64,000 nt of DNA from Bacillus sp. sid0103 (GTDB lineage Bacteria; Bacillota; Bacilli; Bacillales_B; DSM-18226): positions 1 to 64,000 of the forward strand of contig NZ_JAHUWN010000015.1 in assembly GCF_019219025.1 (NCBI RefSeq). Reading direction: 5' to 3'. The position numbers were made by a program, and so were the translations under genes. The notes under the pieces were generated by a model, which saw nothing but the letters and a program-made list of their open reading frames with translations, was not told where the DNA came from and searched no databases. Shown piece after piece: positions 1 to 8,611 of the stretch (the stretch's first letter is position 1; every line of letters starts with the position of its first letter).

Positions 1-396
1 AACTTCATATTTTCCTACATGAGCCCAATCCATCTGTCCTTGTTTTCCTGGAGGAGTCTCAAACCGTAAGGTTGCTTGTTTCTTTGGACTTTCTCTAAAT
101 GGCCTAACATAATCCCTTAATATAGTCGTCTTACCTGAGTAACCTAGAGCTCCAATCTCATCGAGTAATACCTCACAGTTAGTGGTTCCTTCTTTTATCC
201 TTTGCAAAATATATTGCTTATAAGGATCTAGTTTACTTCCTTTAGTGTCCACCTTCTTTTTAGCAGGTAAACTTTCTTGATTTATGTATTTTCGTATGGT
301 CTTTGGATCAAACCCTGTTTCCTCAGAGATTGCTTTAATAGTCCATCCTTTCTGATATAATTCTCTAATCATAAAAAATTCCCCAATCTTGATCAT
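1..396 (-). CDS. IS21-family transposase IstA, N-terminal part (cut by window edge)
   Basis: On the minus strand 132 codons are open from an ATG at 394-396 to the window edge. The first ~45 residues contain a helix-turn-helix (ISEETGFDPKTIRKYI), and near residue 124 the GQMDWAHVG segment would carry the first aspartate of the DDE catalytic core; both are typical of IS21 IstA. IstA cuts and joins the element ends with the ATPase IstB, which would lie beyond position 1. Only about a third of the usual length is visible, so intactness cannot be judged. The element end should fall between 397 and ~470, where an unrelated primase frame begins. Confidence 0.85.
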   Translation of the reverse strand, partial: MIKIGEFFMIRELYQKGWTIKAISEETGFDPKTIRKYINQESLPAKKKVDTKGSKLDPYKQYILQRIKEGTTNCEVLLDEIGALGYSGKTTILRDYVRPFRESPKKQATLRFETPPGKQGQMDWAHVGKYEV

Positions 397-467
397 TAGT
401 TTCTCCACTCCGATTTATCTAGTATCGAAACTAATTCTCCGTTATTTTAGGGGAATTTGGAACCGTT

Positions 468-998
468 GTTATTAGGGATTTTATCACCGTTGATTACAAT
501 GATGAAGATTTGCAAGCAGAGGGCGATATTATACCGCATAAAGCATATGCTTTTCTTTCAAAAGTTTTGGATTCGCCAGAAATAGAGTTCTTTTTTGAAT
601 GGTTAGGATTTTGCTTGATTAAAGGTTATCCGCTCCAGAAGTTTTTACTCCTACAAGGGCCAGGCGGTAACGGAAAAAGCGTACTGATTAACTTTATCAG
701 TGCCATATTAGGCGAGAAAGAGAATGTTTCCAATATGACGCTTGATACATTAGAAAATGAAAAATTCGGAAGGGTTCACTTGTATGGAAAACACCTTAAT
801 GCCTTTGCTGATATTGACGCTTCTTTCTTTAAAAATTCATCCTTTATAAAAGCCTTAACAGGGGATGATTATATTTATGCTGAATACAAGGGCAGAGATG
901 AACAGCTAATTGTTTTAATCCAGATATTTAACCAGGCTCACATAAAGGCACAGTTGGAAAATCCTCCCCAAACAGCCCCCAATACCTCCCCCAAATAG
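468..998 (+). pseudogene. Phage/plasmid D5-type primase-helicase fragment
   Basis: The frame contains the SF3 helicase Walker A motif GPGGNGKS and a Walker B-like segment (FADID) about 50 residues later, in the arrangement of D5/P4-type primase C-terminal domains that unwind DNA at phage or plasmid origins. The primase half is missing on the left, where the IS21 end abuts, and family similarity stops near 901 after YAEYKGRDE, so the last ~30 residues look like read-through into foreign sequence. Intact members are several hundred residues; this is a remnant of an older integrated phage or plasmid. The only start available inside is a TTG at 510 without a clear ribosome site. Confidence 0.7.
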
Positions 999-1019
999 TT
1001 AGAGGAGAATACATGATTA

Positions 1020-1124
1020 TACAAAGCAGAAATAAAAGAAAAAACCCTAGAAGCGTTGATATAACGCGGTTTCTAGGGTTTTTGTCAATGCTCTTTAAAG
1101 AGCAAATCAATTAACGTGAGTAAT
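1020..1124. repeat. Left copy of a ~105-bp framing repeat with a strong hairpin
   Basis: Contains a long hairpin: CCCTAGAA (1045-1052) pairs with TTCTAGGG (1071-1078), flanked by A and T runs so that it also works as a bidirectional terminator. Next come a 16-bp perfect palindrome (1089-1104) and a 24-bp segment (1101-1124) that recurs exactly at 31238-31261. The same arrangement is present at 31155-31261. It lies just 3' of the tyrosine-recombinase fragment, the usual place for an attachment site, but that role is inferred. Confidence 0.7.
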
Positions 1125-1187
1125 CATCTACATTCGTTAAAACCCTAGTATTCAAGGGGGTTGAAGGCTGTATTTTTAAAACCTCCC

Positions 1188-1493
1188 CTAATTTATAAAT
1201 TTAGTACCTCCGAAAAAATTTACAGATTCTTCTTCCAAGGCTTTGTAGTTATGACTATAAGTATCCCAAATCATTTGAGGAATATTTCCTAACCGTTCAG
1301 CTATCACATTAACAGACTGTTTTTTACTGATTAGGATTGTTGCGTGGGTATGGCGTAACCCATGAGGTGTGATGGATTTTAAACCTGTCTTTTTGATGAT
1401 CCTGTCAAAGCTATACTTGATGGTGTTTTCTCCTGTAGGAGTTCCCGTTTGATATGAAATAAAAACAAAGTCATTTTTACCAAATGACAGCAT
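1188..1493 (-). pseudogene. Tyrosine recombinase (phage-type integrase), C-terminal fragment
   Basis: The 101 residues match the C-terminal catalytic part of a lambda-type integrase: the box II motif HGLRHTHAT carries the Arg and His, and the nucleophile tyrosine sits in IWDTYSHNY near the end. Intact integrases are ~370-400 residues with an N-terminal arm-binding domain and the box I arginine; these are absent, and the frame upstream of the first ATG loses similarity after a few codons. Such enzymes join an element to the chromosome at a short core site. Its 3' side abuts the repeat at 1020-1124. Almost certainly inactive. Confidence 0.8.
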
Positions 1494-1653
1494 TGTCTGT
1501 TTACACCAAGTACGCCCAGTAACATTCCTTGTACCAGTTGTGCCTTATTGATCGAAAGAAACGCTTCCTGTTGGGTTGTCATAAAACCTGACTCTTCTCA
1601 CATTCAATTTTCAAATCCTATGTATACTCTGTAAAACAAAAGAAAAGCTTACT

Positions 1654-1682
1654 CCAAAAAGCCGTGACTCACGACTTTTTGG
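1654..1682. terminator. Inverted repeat, possible terminator
   Basis: Two 14-nt arms, CCAAAAAGCCGTGA and TCACGACTTTTTGG, are complementary apart from one mismatch and are separated by a single base. It lies between the TctC-like and integrase remnants. No run of T follows on either strand outside the stem, so termination is only likely. Confidence 0.4.
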
Positions 1683-1731
1683 GTCAGCTCATGTTTTTCC
1701 TTATTAATTCAAGCTAGTAAAGGTTTTAGGA

Positions 1732-2709
1732 TTATGATGTTTTGATAGTAATGTCTTCTTGTTCTTGTTCATTGCTTACAGGGGAATTTTTAACCGGAGG
1801 ATCGACTAAAACCTTTTTCATATTGTCTTGTAGATACGTCACAATATCATCAGGTGTATTTTTAGGAACTGCTAAGTAATACCAAGCGGAGAAGTCGTGA
1901 TCTTTAAATTCAAAATCAATTCCGGCTTTTTCTAGTTCCTCTGCAATAGTTGGAACATCTGGAAATAAATCAAGTCGTTCAGGTGTAAAGATACCCAGAA
2001 CCTTTAATTGTCCATTTTGAATGTATTCTGCTGATTCCATTGGATGTACTGCTGCAATATCAATATGCCCCCCAATAATTGCCGCAATGGATTCATTATT
2101 TGCTTTAAATGGAACATTTGTTGTTTTGATTCCGGCAGCGTTAAATAAGGCAGCATGCGCCAAATCATTTACTGTACCTACCCCAGGATGGCCAACTTTC
2201 AGCGTTTTTCCTTTTGAATCGTTAATGAGATCCTGAATGGAATTGATTTTACTCTTGCCATCTACAACCAATAGTAATGGATTATACACAACACTTGAGA
2301 TAAATTTAAAATCATCCATTTTGTAATCTAATTGTTTTAATAGTGGCTGCACCGTAAGTGTTGTGCCGGTAACAAGGCCGACAGTATATCCATCTCCAGT
2401 TGCTTTTGCTGTTTCAGATGCTCCAATCGTTCCGCTTGCACCCGCACGGTTCACAACAACCATGGATTCTCCAAGGTATTTTTGGGCTGATTCTGCAACC
2501 GCTCTACCTACTGTATCCGTACTACCACCAGCAGCGAAAGGAACGATTAGATTAAGAGATTTTTTAGGGAAATCGAGTTTTGTTTCAGTAGATGCAGACT
2601 TTTAATTTGATTGAGTAGATTCTGAGGTTTGATTTGAGTTACAGCCTACTAGTATTGTAGAGATCAACCAGAATGCCCAAAAAAGTTTTTTCAATTTTAT
2701 TTTTTTCAT
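1732..2709 (-). pseudogene. TctC/Bug-type solute-binding lipoprotein with in-frame stop
   Basis: Read from the ATG at 2707-2709, the product starts with a lipoprotein signal ending in STILVGC. After codon 35 it meets a TAA (2602-2604) in the linker, and then continues in the same frame with the tripartite-tricarboxylate binding-protein fold (LIVPFAAGGSTDTVGRAVAE, later VGHPGVGTVNDLAH). Bug proteins capture carboxylates outside the membrane for TctAB-type or other carriers. The stop is probably a CAA-to-TAA change. The C-terminus is also odd: homology fades after KKVLVDPPVKN and a Glu/Gln-rich tail replaces the usual last ~40 residues. No TctA/TctB genes are nearby. Last gene of a minus-strand operon with the hydrolase and MFS genes. 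Confidence 0.75.
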
Positions 2710-2775
2710 TATCTACTCCACTCCCCACAATTTTCTTATTGCTTGAAGACAAGACAATTATTTTTCTAAAGTTGA

Positions 2776-3726
2776 TCAGATTTCATCACTGCCTTTAAAC
2801 CATCTCTGTGCATTCAAAAGCATCATATCTTTAATCTGTGCTTCAGTGACTCCTAGTTCGATTAATTCAGGGACAATTTCATCCATAATATAAGACATCG
2901 TCCACTTGGGTCTTTTTTTCATTTCGCTTTCCGGAAACCAATCCGTAGAGCAACAGTAGTCCTGAGATAAAAACATTCTATTTGAAAAACCCTGCTTAAC
3001 CAATTCGATAACGGTTGTATTTCGTTTTTCAGATGACATTCTGGCGGTTATTCCATAACGATCCATTCCAATAAACGCTCCATAAGAAAGAACTTTTACT
3101 ATATATTCCAAGTTATCTGTATCCCCAGTATGTCCAATGAGAATACTATTGGGCGCAACACCTTCTTCCCTGAAAATTTCCAGTTGCCTAATTCCATTCA
3201 TACTTTGTGGATGTGAGTGTGTCATGATGGGCACACCCGTTACTTGATGAGCTTGTGCCACAGCTCGTATTACTTTTTCAACATCAGGGGTAAATCCCTG
3301 TTCGTCTGTTGCACATTTCAGAAATCCTGCTTTTATCGAAGTATTTTGAATACCAACTTCTATGTCTCTGATAAAAACTTGTGCCATGTAATCAATATTC
3401 CTATTTTGAAAATGTTGGGGGAGATCGTTAAATGTGTAAATTCCTGTTGCACAAATAATCTGCATCTCTGTTTCAAGGGCAACCTTTTCCATAAAGTGAA
3501 CATCTCTTCCAATCCCCATGACTGTCGGGTCACAAATGGTTTTGATCCCCTGCATCTTTACCCTGTTTACTTGTTCTACCGCATTCTTAAATTCTTTTTC
3601 TTCATCATAAATATGAGGAAACTGAACGCGTACAGCTTCAGAACAAATTCGTAAATGTTCATGTACTAATGTCCTTCCAAGTTCTGAAAAATCTATTTTA
3701 CCAGTTACAGTATTCACATATTTCAT
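2776..3726 (-). CDS. Phosphotriesterase-family metal-dependent hydrolase (lactonase-like)
   Basis: A 316-residue amidohydrolase-superfamily protein of the phosphotriesterase (Php/PTE) family. Metal-binding motifs are in order: HEH near the N-terminus (LVHEHL), a bridging lysine candidate in KAGFLKCATD, histidines in MTHSH and IGHTGDTD, and the last aspartate in FLSQDYC. Many bacterial members hydrolyse lactones rather than phosphotriesters, so a ring-opening role on a lactone or ester is the best guess. The start is set at the ATG at 3724-3726, which has AAAGGAG upstream; a longer frame exists without a ribosome site. Sandwiched between the MFS transporter (upstream) and the binding-protein remnant. 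The gene itself looks intact. Confidence 0.8.
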   Translation of the reverse strand: MKYVNTVTGKIDFSELGRTLVHEHLRICSEAVRVQFPHIYDEEKEFKNAVEQVNRVKMQGIKTICDPTVMGIGRDVHFMEKVALETEMQIICATGIYTFNDLPQHFQNRNIDYMAQVFIRDIEVGIQNTSIKAGFLKCATDEQGFTPDVEKVIRAVAQAHQVTGVPIMTHSHPQSMNGIRQLEIFREEGVAPNSILIGHTGDTDNLEYIVKVLSYGAFIGMDRYGITARMSSEKRNTTVIELVKQGFSNRMFLSQDYCCSTDWFPESEMKKRPKWTMSYIMDEIVPELIELGVTEAQIKDMMLLNAQRWFKGSDEI

Positions 3727-3783
3727 CGTATGAATCTCCTTTTTATAGTTTCTTAGATAAGTAAGGTGCAAAACAGTATTCTT

Positions 3784-5043
3784 TTACATATCCATAACAG
3801 ATTCATCATGAGAATATTCGGATGTGACCTGTTCAGTTTTATTTAGAATAGTAACTATAATTCCAAATACATAACAAATAGATCCAAAGATTAATACTGC
3901 ACCGCTTAGTTGCATATGTTCTGCCATAAATCCTACAATAGTAGGTGTAAGAGCCCCTCCTATCCGTCCTATATTAAATGTAAGTCCAACCCCAGTTGAT
4001 CTTAAATGTGTCGGATATAATTCTCCTAGGTAAGCGCCGAATGTTCCCCAATAACCATAAATAACGAAACCAAATATGATTCCTACTAGAAAAAGGAAGG
4101 TTATATTTTGAATGAGCATATAGGCGATAATAAGTACGATTGAAAGAGATTGTCCTAGCAATAAAGTGAACTTTCTAGAATATTTATCTGATAAATATCC
4201 ACCAACTTGGTGACCAAACACAGCACCAATATTTAAAACGATTAGAAACCAACTTGCCATCCCAAGCGACAAATTATGACTTTTCACTAAAAAAGTGGGT
4301 ATCCAAGACGAAGCAGCCCAATATGCGCCTAAATTAAACAGTAAAAGTAAACTTGCCAATATAGTTCGTTTTGCGTAACCATCTTTAAAAAGCATCCATA
4401 GAGTAAAGGTACTTTTTTCTTCCTTCACTTTTTTTGTTTTTTCCTTCCAATTTGGTGGTTCCTTTAATCCTCTCCTAAACATTAATATAATAAATGCAGG
4501 CAATATACCTATTAGGAACAGAACTCTCCATCCAAATGCAGGTAAAATTAAGAATCCAAGTAATGACGCAATAGCATACCCTACAGGATAACCACTATGA
4601 ACAAAAGAAGTTGCCTTTGCCCTATGCCTTTTTGGCCAATATTCAGAAATTAGTGAGGCTCCAAGTCCCCATTCGCCTCCTAATCCAAGTCCAACAAAAA
4701 ATCGAAAAATTCCAAGCTGTACTGGATCTTGTGCAAAAGCTGAAATACCAGTAAAAATTGAAAAAAAGATGACAGTAAATGTTAACATTCTTACCCTGCC
4801 AAAATAATCACCCAAAATGCCACAGCCAATTCCTCCTACCATCATTCCTACTAATGTTGCAGAACTAATAAGACCTGCTTCTCCAGTTGACATATTCCAT
4901 TGTGTTAATAAAAGTGGAATAACAAGGGCCAAGAGCATGGCATCCATTGAATCCATGCACCAGCCTGCAAAAGATGTCCATAAACTTTTCCATTAGGTTT
5001 TTCCTACTTCAGGGTCATTTCTTACATTTGAAGAATAAATCAT
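3784..5043 (-). pseudogene. MFS organic-acid transporter with in-frame stop near the N-terminus
   Basis: Twelve hydrophobic segments and the loop 2-3 signature GDYFGRVRM identify a major facilitator of the aromatic-acid/H+ symporter or sialate-like group, which import carboxylates. From the ATG at 5041-5043, preceded by GGAGG, the frame reaches a TAA at 4993-4995 after 16 codons. It then stays open through SLWTSFAGWCMDSMDAML, which is the expected first transmembrane helix. A start at the ATG at 4954-4956 would give 390 residues but lose most of that helix. Either the gene is dead, the stop is suppressed or reinitiated, or the sequence has an error. First gene of the minus-strand operon, divergent from the LysR gene. 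Confidence 0.75.
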
Positions 5044-5129
5044 CATTTTCCTCCTCGCATATTAAGTAAAAGCTTTATCTCTAAAGTTTTGTAGAACCTC
5101 CTTTTAAATAAATTTAGAACATTCGCTAA

Positions 5130-5144
5130 ATGTAAGCGTTTGAA
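5130..5144 (+). promoter_or_regulatory. Possible cre (CcpA) site, one mismatch
   Basis: ATGTAAGCGTTTGAA matches the B. subtilis cre consensus WTGNAANCGNWNNCW at all fixed positions except position 14 (A instead of C). It lies ~85 bp upstream of the MFS start in the divergent control region. Single matches of this quality also arise by chance. Confidence 0.35.
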
Positions 5145-5274
5145 TTTTTTTCAAGAGCAAATGGGAATAAGGAGAAAAGCATGATTATTGAAAGCGGAAG
5201 AAAAAATCATCAGCAATGACCATACAGCTACGTTTAGTTAATAAATCTTTCAATTTTGACAAAATACTGATATT

Positions 5275-5296
5275 TCATAATCTTGTATTCTTATGA
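5275..5296. promoter_or_regulatory. Dyad in the LysR/MFS divergent region (candidate LysR operator)
   Basis: TCATAA (5275-5280) and TTATGA (5291-5296) form a perfect inverted repeat with a 10-bp AT-rich centre. LysR-type regulators bind interrupted dyads of this size between their own gene and a divergent target. Located 145 bp upstream of the LysR start. Confidence 0.4.
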
Positions 5297-5339
5297 TAAA
5301 CAAACACTTTACAAATGTACAATATATTTCTAATATTAA

Positions 5340-5362
5340 TATCATATCCCCAGCATATGATA
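5340..5362. promoter_or_regulatory. Second dyad in the LysR/MFS divergent region
   Basis: TATCATAT and ATATGATA form perfect 8-bp arms around a 7-bp CCCCAGC centre. It shares the TCATA core with the dyad ~65 bp to its left; LysR regulators commonly use a pair of such sites. The rest of the 397-bp intergenic stretch (5044-5440) is AT-rich with no gene. Confidence 0.4.
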
Positions 5363-5440
5363 ATTGAAAAAATGATAAAATAAACTATGGTTATATTAAT
5401 CAGAAAATTTAGAATATATGGATAGGTCAGGTGAAAACGA

Positions 5441-6325
5441 GTGGACTTTAGAAATTTTAAGTATTTTGAAGCAGTGGCAAGGTTAGGAAACATTACAAGG
5501 GCTGCTAAGGAATTAAACATGTCACAACCACCCCTTAGCCAACAAATTCTAAATATGGAGAATAATCTGGGGGTAATGTTATTTGAACGACACAAAAAGG
5601 GAGTCATTTTGACTGAAGAAGGAAAACTCCTTTTACAAAAGGTAACTCCTATCCTTCGTCAATATCATGAACTTCTTGGCTATTTATCAGATCCTCAAAA
5701 TTTAGTTATGGGAAATATTACGTTAGCTATTTTACCCGTTTTTTCGGCTACGATAGGTGAGGCGTTGGCACATATATGGAGCGAAAACATAAATATTCAT
5801 TTTTCAATTAAAGAAGGCCATTCAAAAACAATCGTTTCATTAGTACAAAGTGGAGAAGCTCATTTGGGGATTACTCGTTTACCTATCCATAATACAGAAC
5901 TTAATTATTCTATCCTAGGAAACGATCCTATTCGAGTTGTTCTTCGTAAAGATGATCCATTAATTGCAAAGGAGAAAATTTTACCGAGGGATTTAAAGGG
6001 GAGGCCATTGGTTTTAATTCGTGGAAGTACTACCCATAGTGCTTTCGCACAAATTGTCCAGAGGTTTGAAGAAGCTAAGATAAAACCTACTATCATCGGA
6101 CATACAGAAACTGTTCTTACACTTCTTAAGATGGTGAAACATGGACCGGGAATCGGACTTGCTCCGCAGTCTGGTTGTTACCAATCGACAGATGGTTTAG
6201 AAATAGTACCATTTGGAGAATCGGAGATTTACATACCTACTGCTGTTATATGGCGGCAAAATGAGACGAATCCTACGGTATTAAAATTAAAGAACTTAAT
6301 CACTAAGTATTGCGCTATTAAGTGA
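5441..6325 (+). CDS. LysR-family transcriptional regulator
   Basis: The 294-residue protein begins with a canonical LysR winged helix-turn-helix (MDFRNFKYFEAVARLGNITR, then AAKELNMSQPPLSQQI) over residues 1-60, followed by a ~200-residue periplasmic-binding-like effector domain. LysR proteins bind a small inducer, usually a pathway substrate or intermediate, and activate a divergent operon. The GTG start is supported by AGGTGA nine bases upstream. It is transcribed away from the MFS/hydrolase/TctC operon and upstream of the dehydrogenase cluster, so either could be its target; the two dyads at 5275-5362 favour the divergent operon. Length is normal and the gene appears intact. Confidence 0.9.
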   Translation: MDFRNFKYFEAVARLGNITRAAKELNMSQPPLSQQILNMENNLGVMLFERHKKGVILTEEGKLLLQKVTPILRQYHELLGYLSDPQNLVMGNITLAILPVFSATIGEALAHIWSENINIHFSIKEGHSKTIVSLVQSGEAHLGITRLPIHNTELNYSILGNDPIRVVLRKDDPLIAKEKILPRDLKGRPLVLIRGSTTHSAFAQIVQRFEEAKIKPTIIGHTETVLTLLKMVKHGPGIGLAPQSGCYQSTDGLEIVPFGESEIYIPTAVIWRQNETNPTVLKLKNLITKYCAIK

Positions 6326-6680
6326 CGTTTCTTAGTTTAGTAGAAAAAACATTCCCATCTCTGTTTTTTAGGAGATGGATTTTTTATAACTGTTTAGACT
6401 TAGGTATTGTTATTTTTATAAATTGGGTTTTTACGTTGATATTCATAAAACATACGAGTTACATATGGATAACATATCATTTTGGTATTTTACATATTGA
6501 TAACTATTTTTTACACTTTTATCAAAGGATGAAATTCAAAATGTTCAAAAAATTATAGGAGGTATATCCCTTTAGACGTTTATTTTTTGATTCTTTAACA
6601 ATTTACATCTCATTAAACAAATAAAATTAGTAACAATTTGTTTTTTATTAAATTGTTACCATTTCCAAAGGAGCGACTAT
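6326..6680. other. AT-rich intergenic stretch without a supported gene
   Basis: After the LysR gene's terminator this stretch is very AT-rich. A 78-codon frame (6322-6558) spans the terminator hairpin, has no ribosome site and an implausible composition, so it is not annotated. A promoter for the cluster starting at 6681 must lie here but no clear -35/-10 pair stands out. Confidence 0.5.
6355..6386 (+). terminator. Rho-independent terminator after the LysR gene
   Basis: CCATCTC (6355-6361) pairs with GAGATGG (6372-6378), and a run of T follows. Confidence 0.65.
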
Positions 6681-7445
6681 ATGGGGAATTTAAATAATGC
6701 TGTCAGCTGGATAACAGGAGCCACCGGGAGTATAGGAGGTGCGGCATGTAAAGCTTTAGCAAGATCAGGTAGTCACGTAGTCGTTTCTGATATAGATTTC
6801 GACCGTGCTCAGGACCTTTCTATCCAATTAAAAGATTTAGGTGTCGAGGCTTTACCCATTCAACTAGACGTCTCAGATCAAAAAGGTGTTGAATCTGTTG
6901 CAAAGGTTATAAAAGATACGTTTGGGCGATTGGACATTCTGGTAAATGGTGCGGGTATATCTCCAAAAGGAGAAAACGGACGAGTTCCAGTGGAAAACAT
7001 GGATGTAGAAGAATGGCATAGAGTGATAAACATCAACTTACATGGAGCATTTTATACCTCGCAGGCTGCTGTTAAATTAATGAAGGAAAATCAAAGTGGT
7101 CATATTGTGAATATTGCCTCTCAAGCTGGAAGATCCTATAGTGCCGTTACTGGAGCTCATTATGCTGTTAGTAAAGCAGGTCTTATTTCTCTTACGCGTC
7201 AAATGGCTGGAGAACTCGGTCCAAGTGGAATTTATGTAAATGCAGTTGCCCCAGGACGCATTGACACTCCAATGATTAAAGATGTTGCAGAAGAAGTAAA
7301 CCGACAAATAATAAATAATATTCCATTAAGACGACTAGGAACACCTGAAGAGGTGGCAAATACTATTCTATTTCTAGTTACTCCTCAATCAAGTTATCTT
7401 ACTGGAGTAGTTATAGACATAAATGGTGGAAGATTGATGATATAG
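6681..7445 (+). CDS. Short-chain dehydrogenase/reductase (SDR)
   Basis: A 254-residue classical SDR: the nucleotide-binding glycine motif is TGATGSIGGA at residues ~13-22, NGAG stabilises the central sheet, and the catalytic Ser and Tyr-x-x-x-Lys occur in NIASQAG and YAVSK. These enzymes interconvert alcohols and ketones with NAD(P)H; the substrate cannot be read from sequence. The ATG has AAAGGAG upstream. First of four codirectional genes (SDR, zinc alcohol dehydrogenase, TPP enzyme, semialdehyde dehydrogenase) separated by 60-75 bp, probably one transcript. With two dehydrogenases before a thiamine-diphosphate enzyme it may oxidise a hydroxy acid or polyol to a keto compound. Confidence 0.88.
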   Translation: MGNLNNAVSWITGATGSIGGAACKALARSGSHVVVSDIDFDRAQDLSIQLKDLGVEALPIQLDVSDQKGVESVAKVIKDTFGRLDILVNGAGISPKGENGRVPVENMDVEEWHRVININLHGAFYTSQAAVKLMKENQSGHIVNIASQAGRSYSAVTGAHYAVSKAGLISLTRQMAGELGPSGIYVNAVAPGRIDTPMIKDVAEEVNRQIINNIPLRRLGTPEEVANTILFLVTPQSSYLTGVVIDINGGRLMI

Positions 7446-7518
7446 TAATTAATTTTGTTGGGGATTGTTAAAATACACCAGGGAAGCATTTCATTGAAAT
7501 GAATTGGAGGAATTATTG

Positions 7519-8544
7519 GTGAAAGCCTTACTTAAACAAAGCTTTGATCCTGGAGATGTTTTATTGCAACAAGTAGTTAAACCAGAACCGGGCCATAATG
7601 AAGTGGTCATTAAAATACACTTTGCCGGCATTTGTGGAACGGACATGAAAATATATGATGGACATTATCATGCTTATAAGAATCCTTTGGTCCTTGGACA
7701 CGAATTTAGTGGTCAAGTTGCAGAAGTTGGTACTGGTGTGCAGGATTTAGTGATCGGCACGAATGTTGTGGCCCGTACGATTTATTCTTCATGCGGGAAA
7801 TGTGAATCATGTTTTGGAGGAAGAGAAAACCTTTGTACGGAAAAGACTCGAATTGGTTTTGATCATGATGGAGTTTTTACTGAATATGTAAAAGTTAATA
7901 AAGATCAAATCCACGTTCTGCCTAAAGAAATTGATTTGGTTACAGCAGCATTATTAGAACCTTTTACAGTAGTGGTACATGCTTTGAATCAAATTACAAT
8001 TAGGCCATCCGATGTGGTCCTTGTGATTGGTCCTGGGCCGATTGGACTTATGACAGTACTTCTTTGTAAAGCTTACGGTGCTACAGTTGTTGTAGCTGGA
8101 CTTAAGCAAGACAAGAAGAGACTTGAGTTAGCTCAAAAAGTGGGAGCTGATTTGGTTTTAGTTTCTGATCAAAATAATAGTGAGGCTTCATTATTGGATT
8201 TAACAGACGGCCAAGGCCCAAACATTGTTTTGGAGTGCTCAGGGACTGCAGGAGGCGTAAATCAAGGTTTAGAGTTATGCAGAAGAGGCGGCCAATATGT
8301 ACAAATAGGCACTCGGAGCACACCCATAACTGTTGATTTTATGAAAATTGGTTATAAGGAAATTAAAGTTATTGGGAGTATTGGACACACGAAACTTGAT
8401 TGGGAAAACTCGATTCGTATTGTTCAAGATGGAAAAGTCGATTTTTCACGTCTGATTGATCATTTTTATTACCTAGAGCAGTGGGAAGAGGCCTTTCAAG
8501 CTTTTAAAAACAAAGAGCAGACCAAGGTACTCTTTAAGCTATAA
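7519..8544 (+). CDS. Zinc-dependent medium-chain alcohol dehydrogenase
   Basis: A 341-residue MDR-family enzyme resembling sorbitol, threonine and butanediol dehydrogenases. The catalytic zinc region reads CGTDMK and GHEFSG, the structural zinc cysteines are in CGKCESCFGGRENLC, and a Rossmann motif (VIGPGPIGLMT) follows mid-protein. It oxidises a secondary alcohol with NAD(P). The GTG at 7519 is chosen because GGAGG lies eight bases upstream; the TTG at 7504 would overlap that site. Second gene of the cluster; two alcohol dehydrogenases of different folds suggest a substrate with two hydroxyl groups or two successive oxidations. Intact. Confidence 0.9.
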   Translation: MKALLKQSFDPGDVLLQQVVKPEPGHNEVVIKIHFAGICGTDMKIYDGHYHAYKNPLVLGHEFSGQVAEVGTGVQDLVIGTNVVARTIYSSCGKCESCFGGRENLCTEKTRIGFDHDGVFTEYVKVNKDQIHVLPKEIDLVTAALLEPFTVVVHALNQITIRPSDVVLVIGPGPIGLMTVLLCKAYGATVVVAGLKQDKKRLELAQKVGADLVLVSDQNNSEASLLDLTDGQGPNIVLECSGTAGGVNQGLELCRRGGQYVQIGTRSTPITVDFMKIGYKEIKVIGSIGHTKLDWENSIRIVQDGKVDFSRLIDHFYYLEQWEEAFQAFKNKEQTKVLFKL

Positions 8545-8611
8545 GTTGGTCCTTAGTAGATTTCTAACCATATCTTTTCTATAAAAATACTAATTCATAG
8601 GAGGAATAGTT

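Noticed and set aside
1379..1582. 67-codon minus-strand frame overlapping the integrase fragment
   Set aside because: Out of frame with the recombinase motifs and without similarity.
3217..3654. 145-codon plus-strand frame inside the hydrolase gene
   Set aside because: Shadow of a conserved enzyme on the other strand; Cys/Phe-rich, no ribosome site.
6322..6558. 78-codon frame after the LysR gene
   Set aside because: It spans the terminator hairpin, has no ribosome site and is rich in AT-driven Ile/Phe/Tyr.
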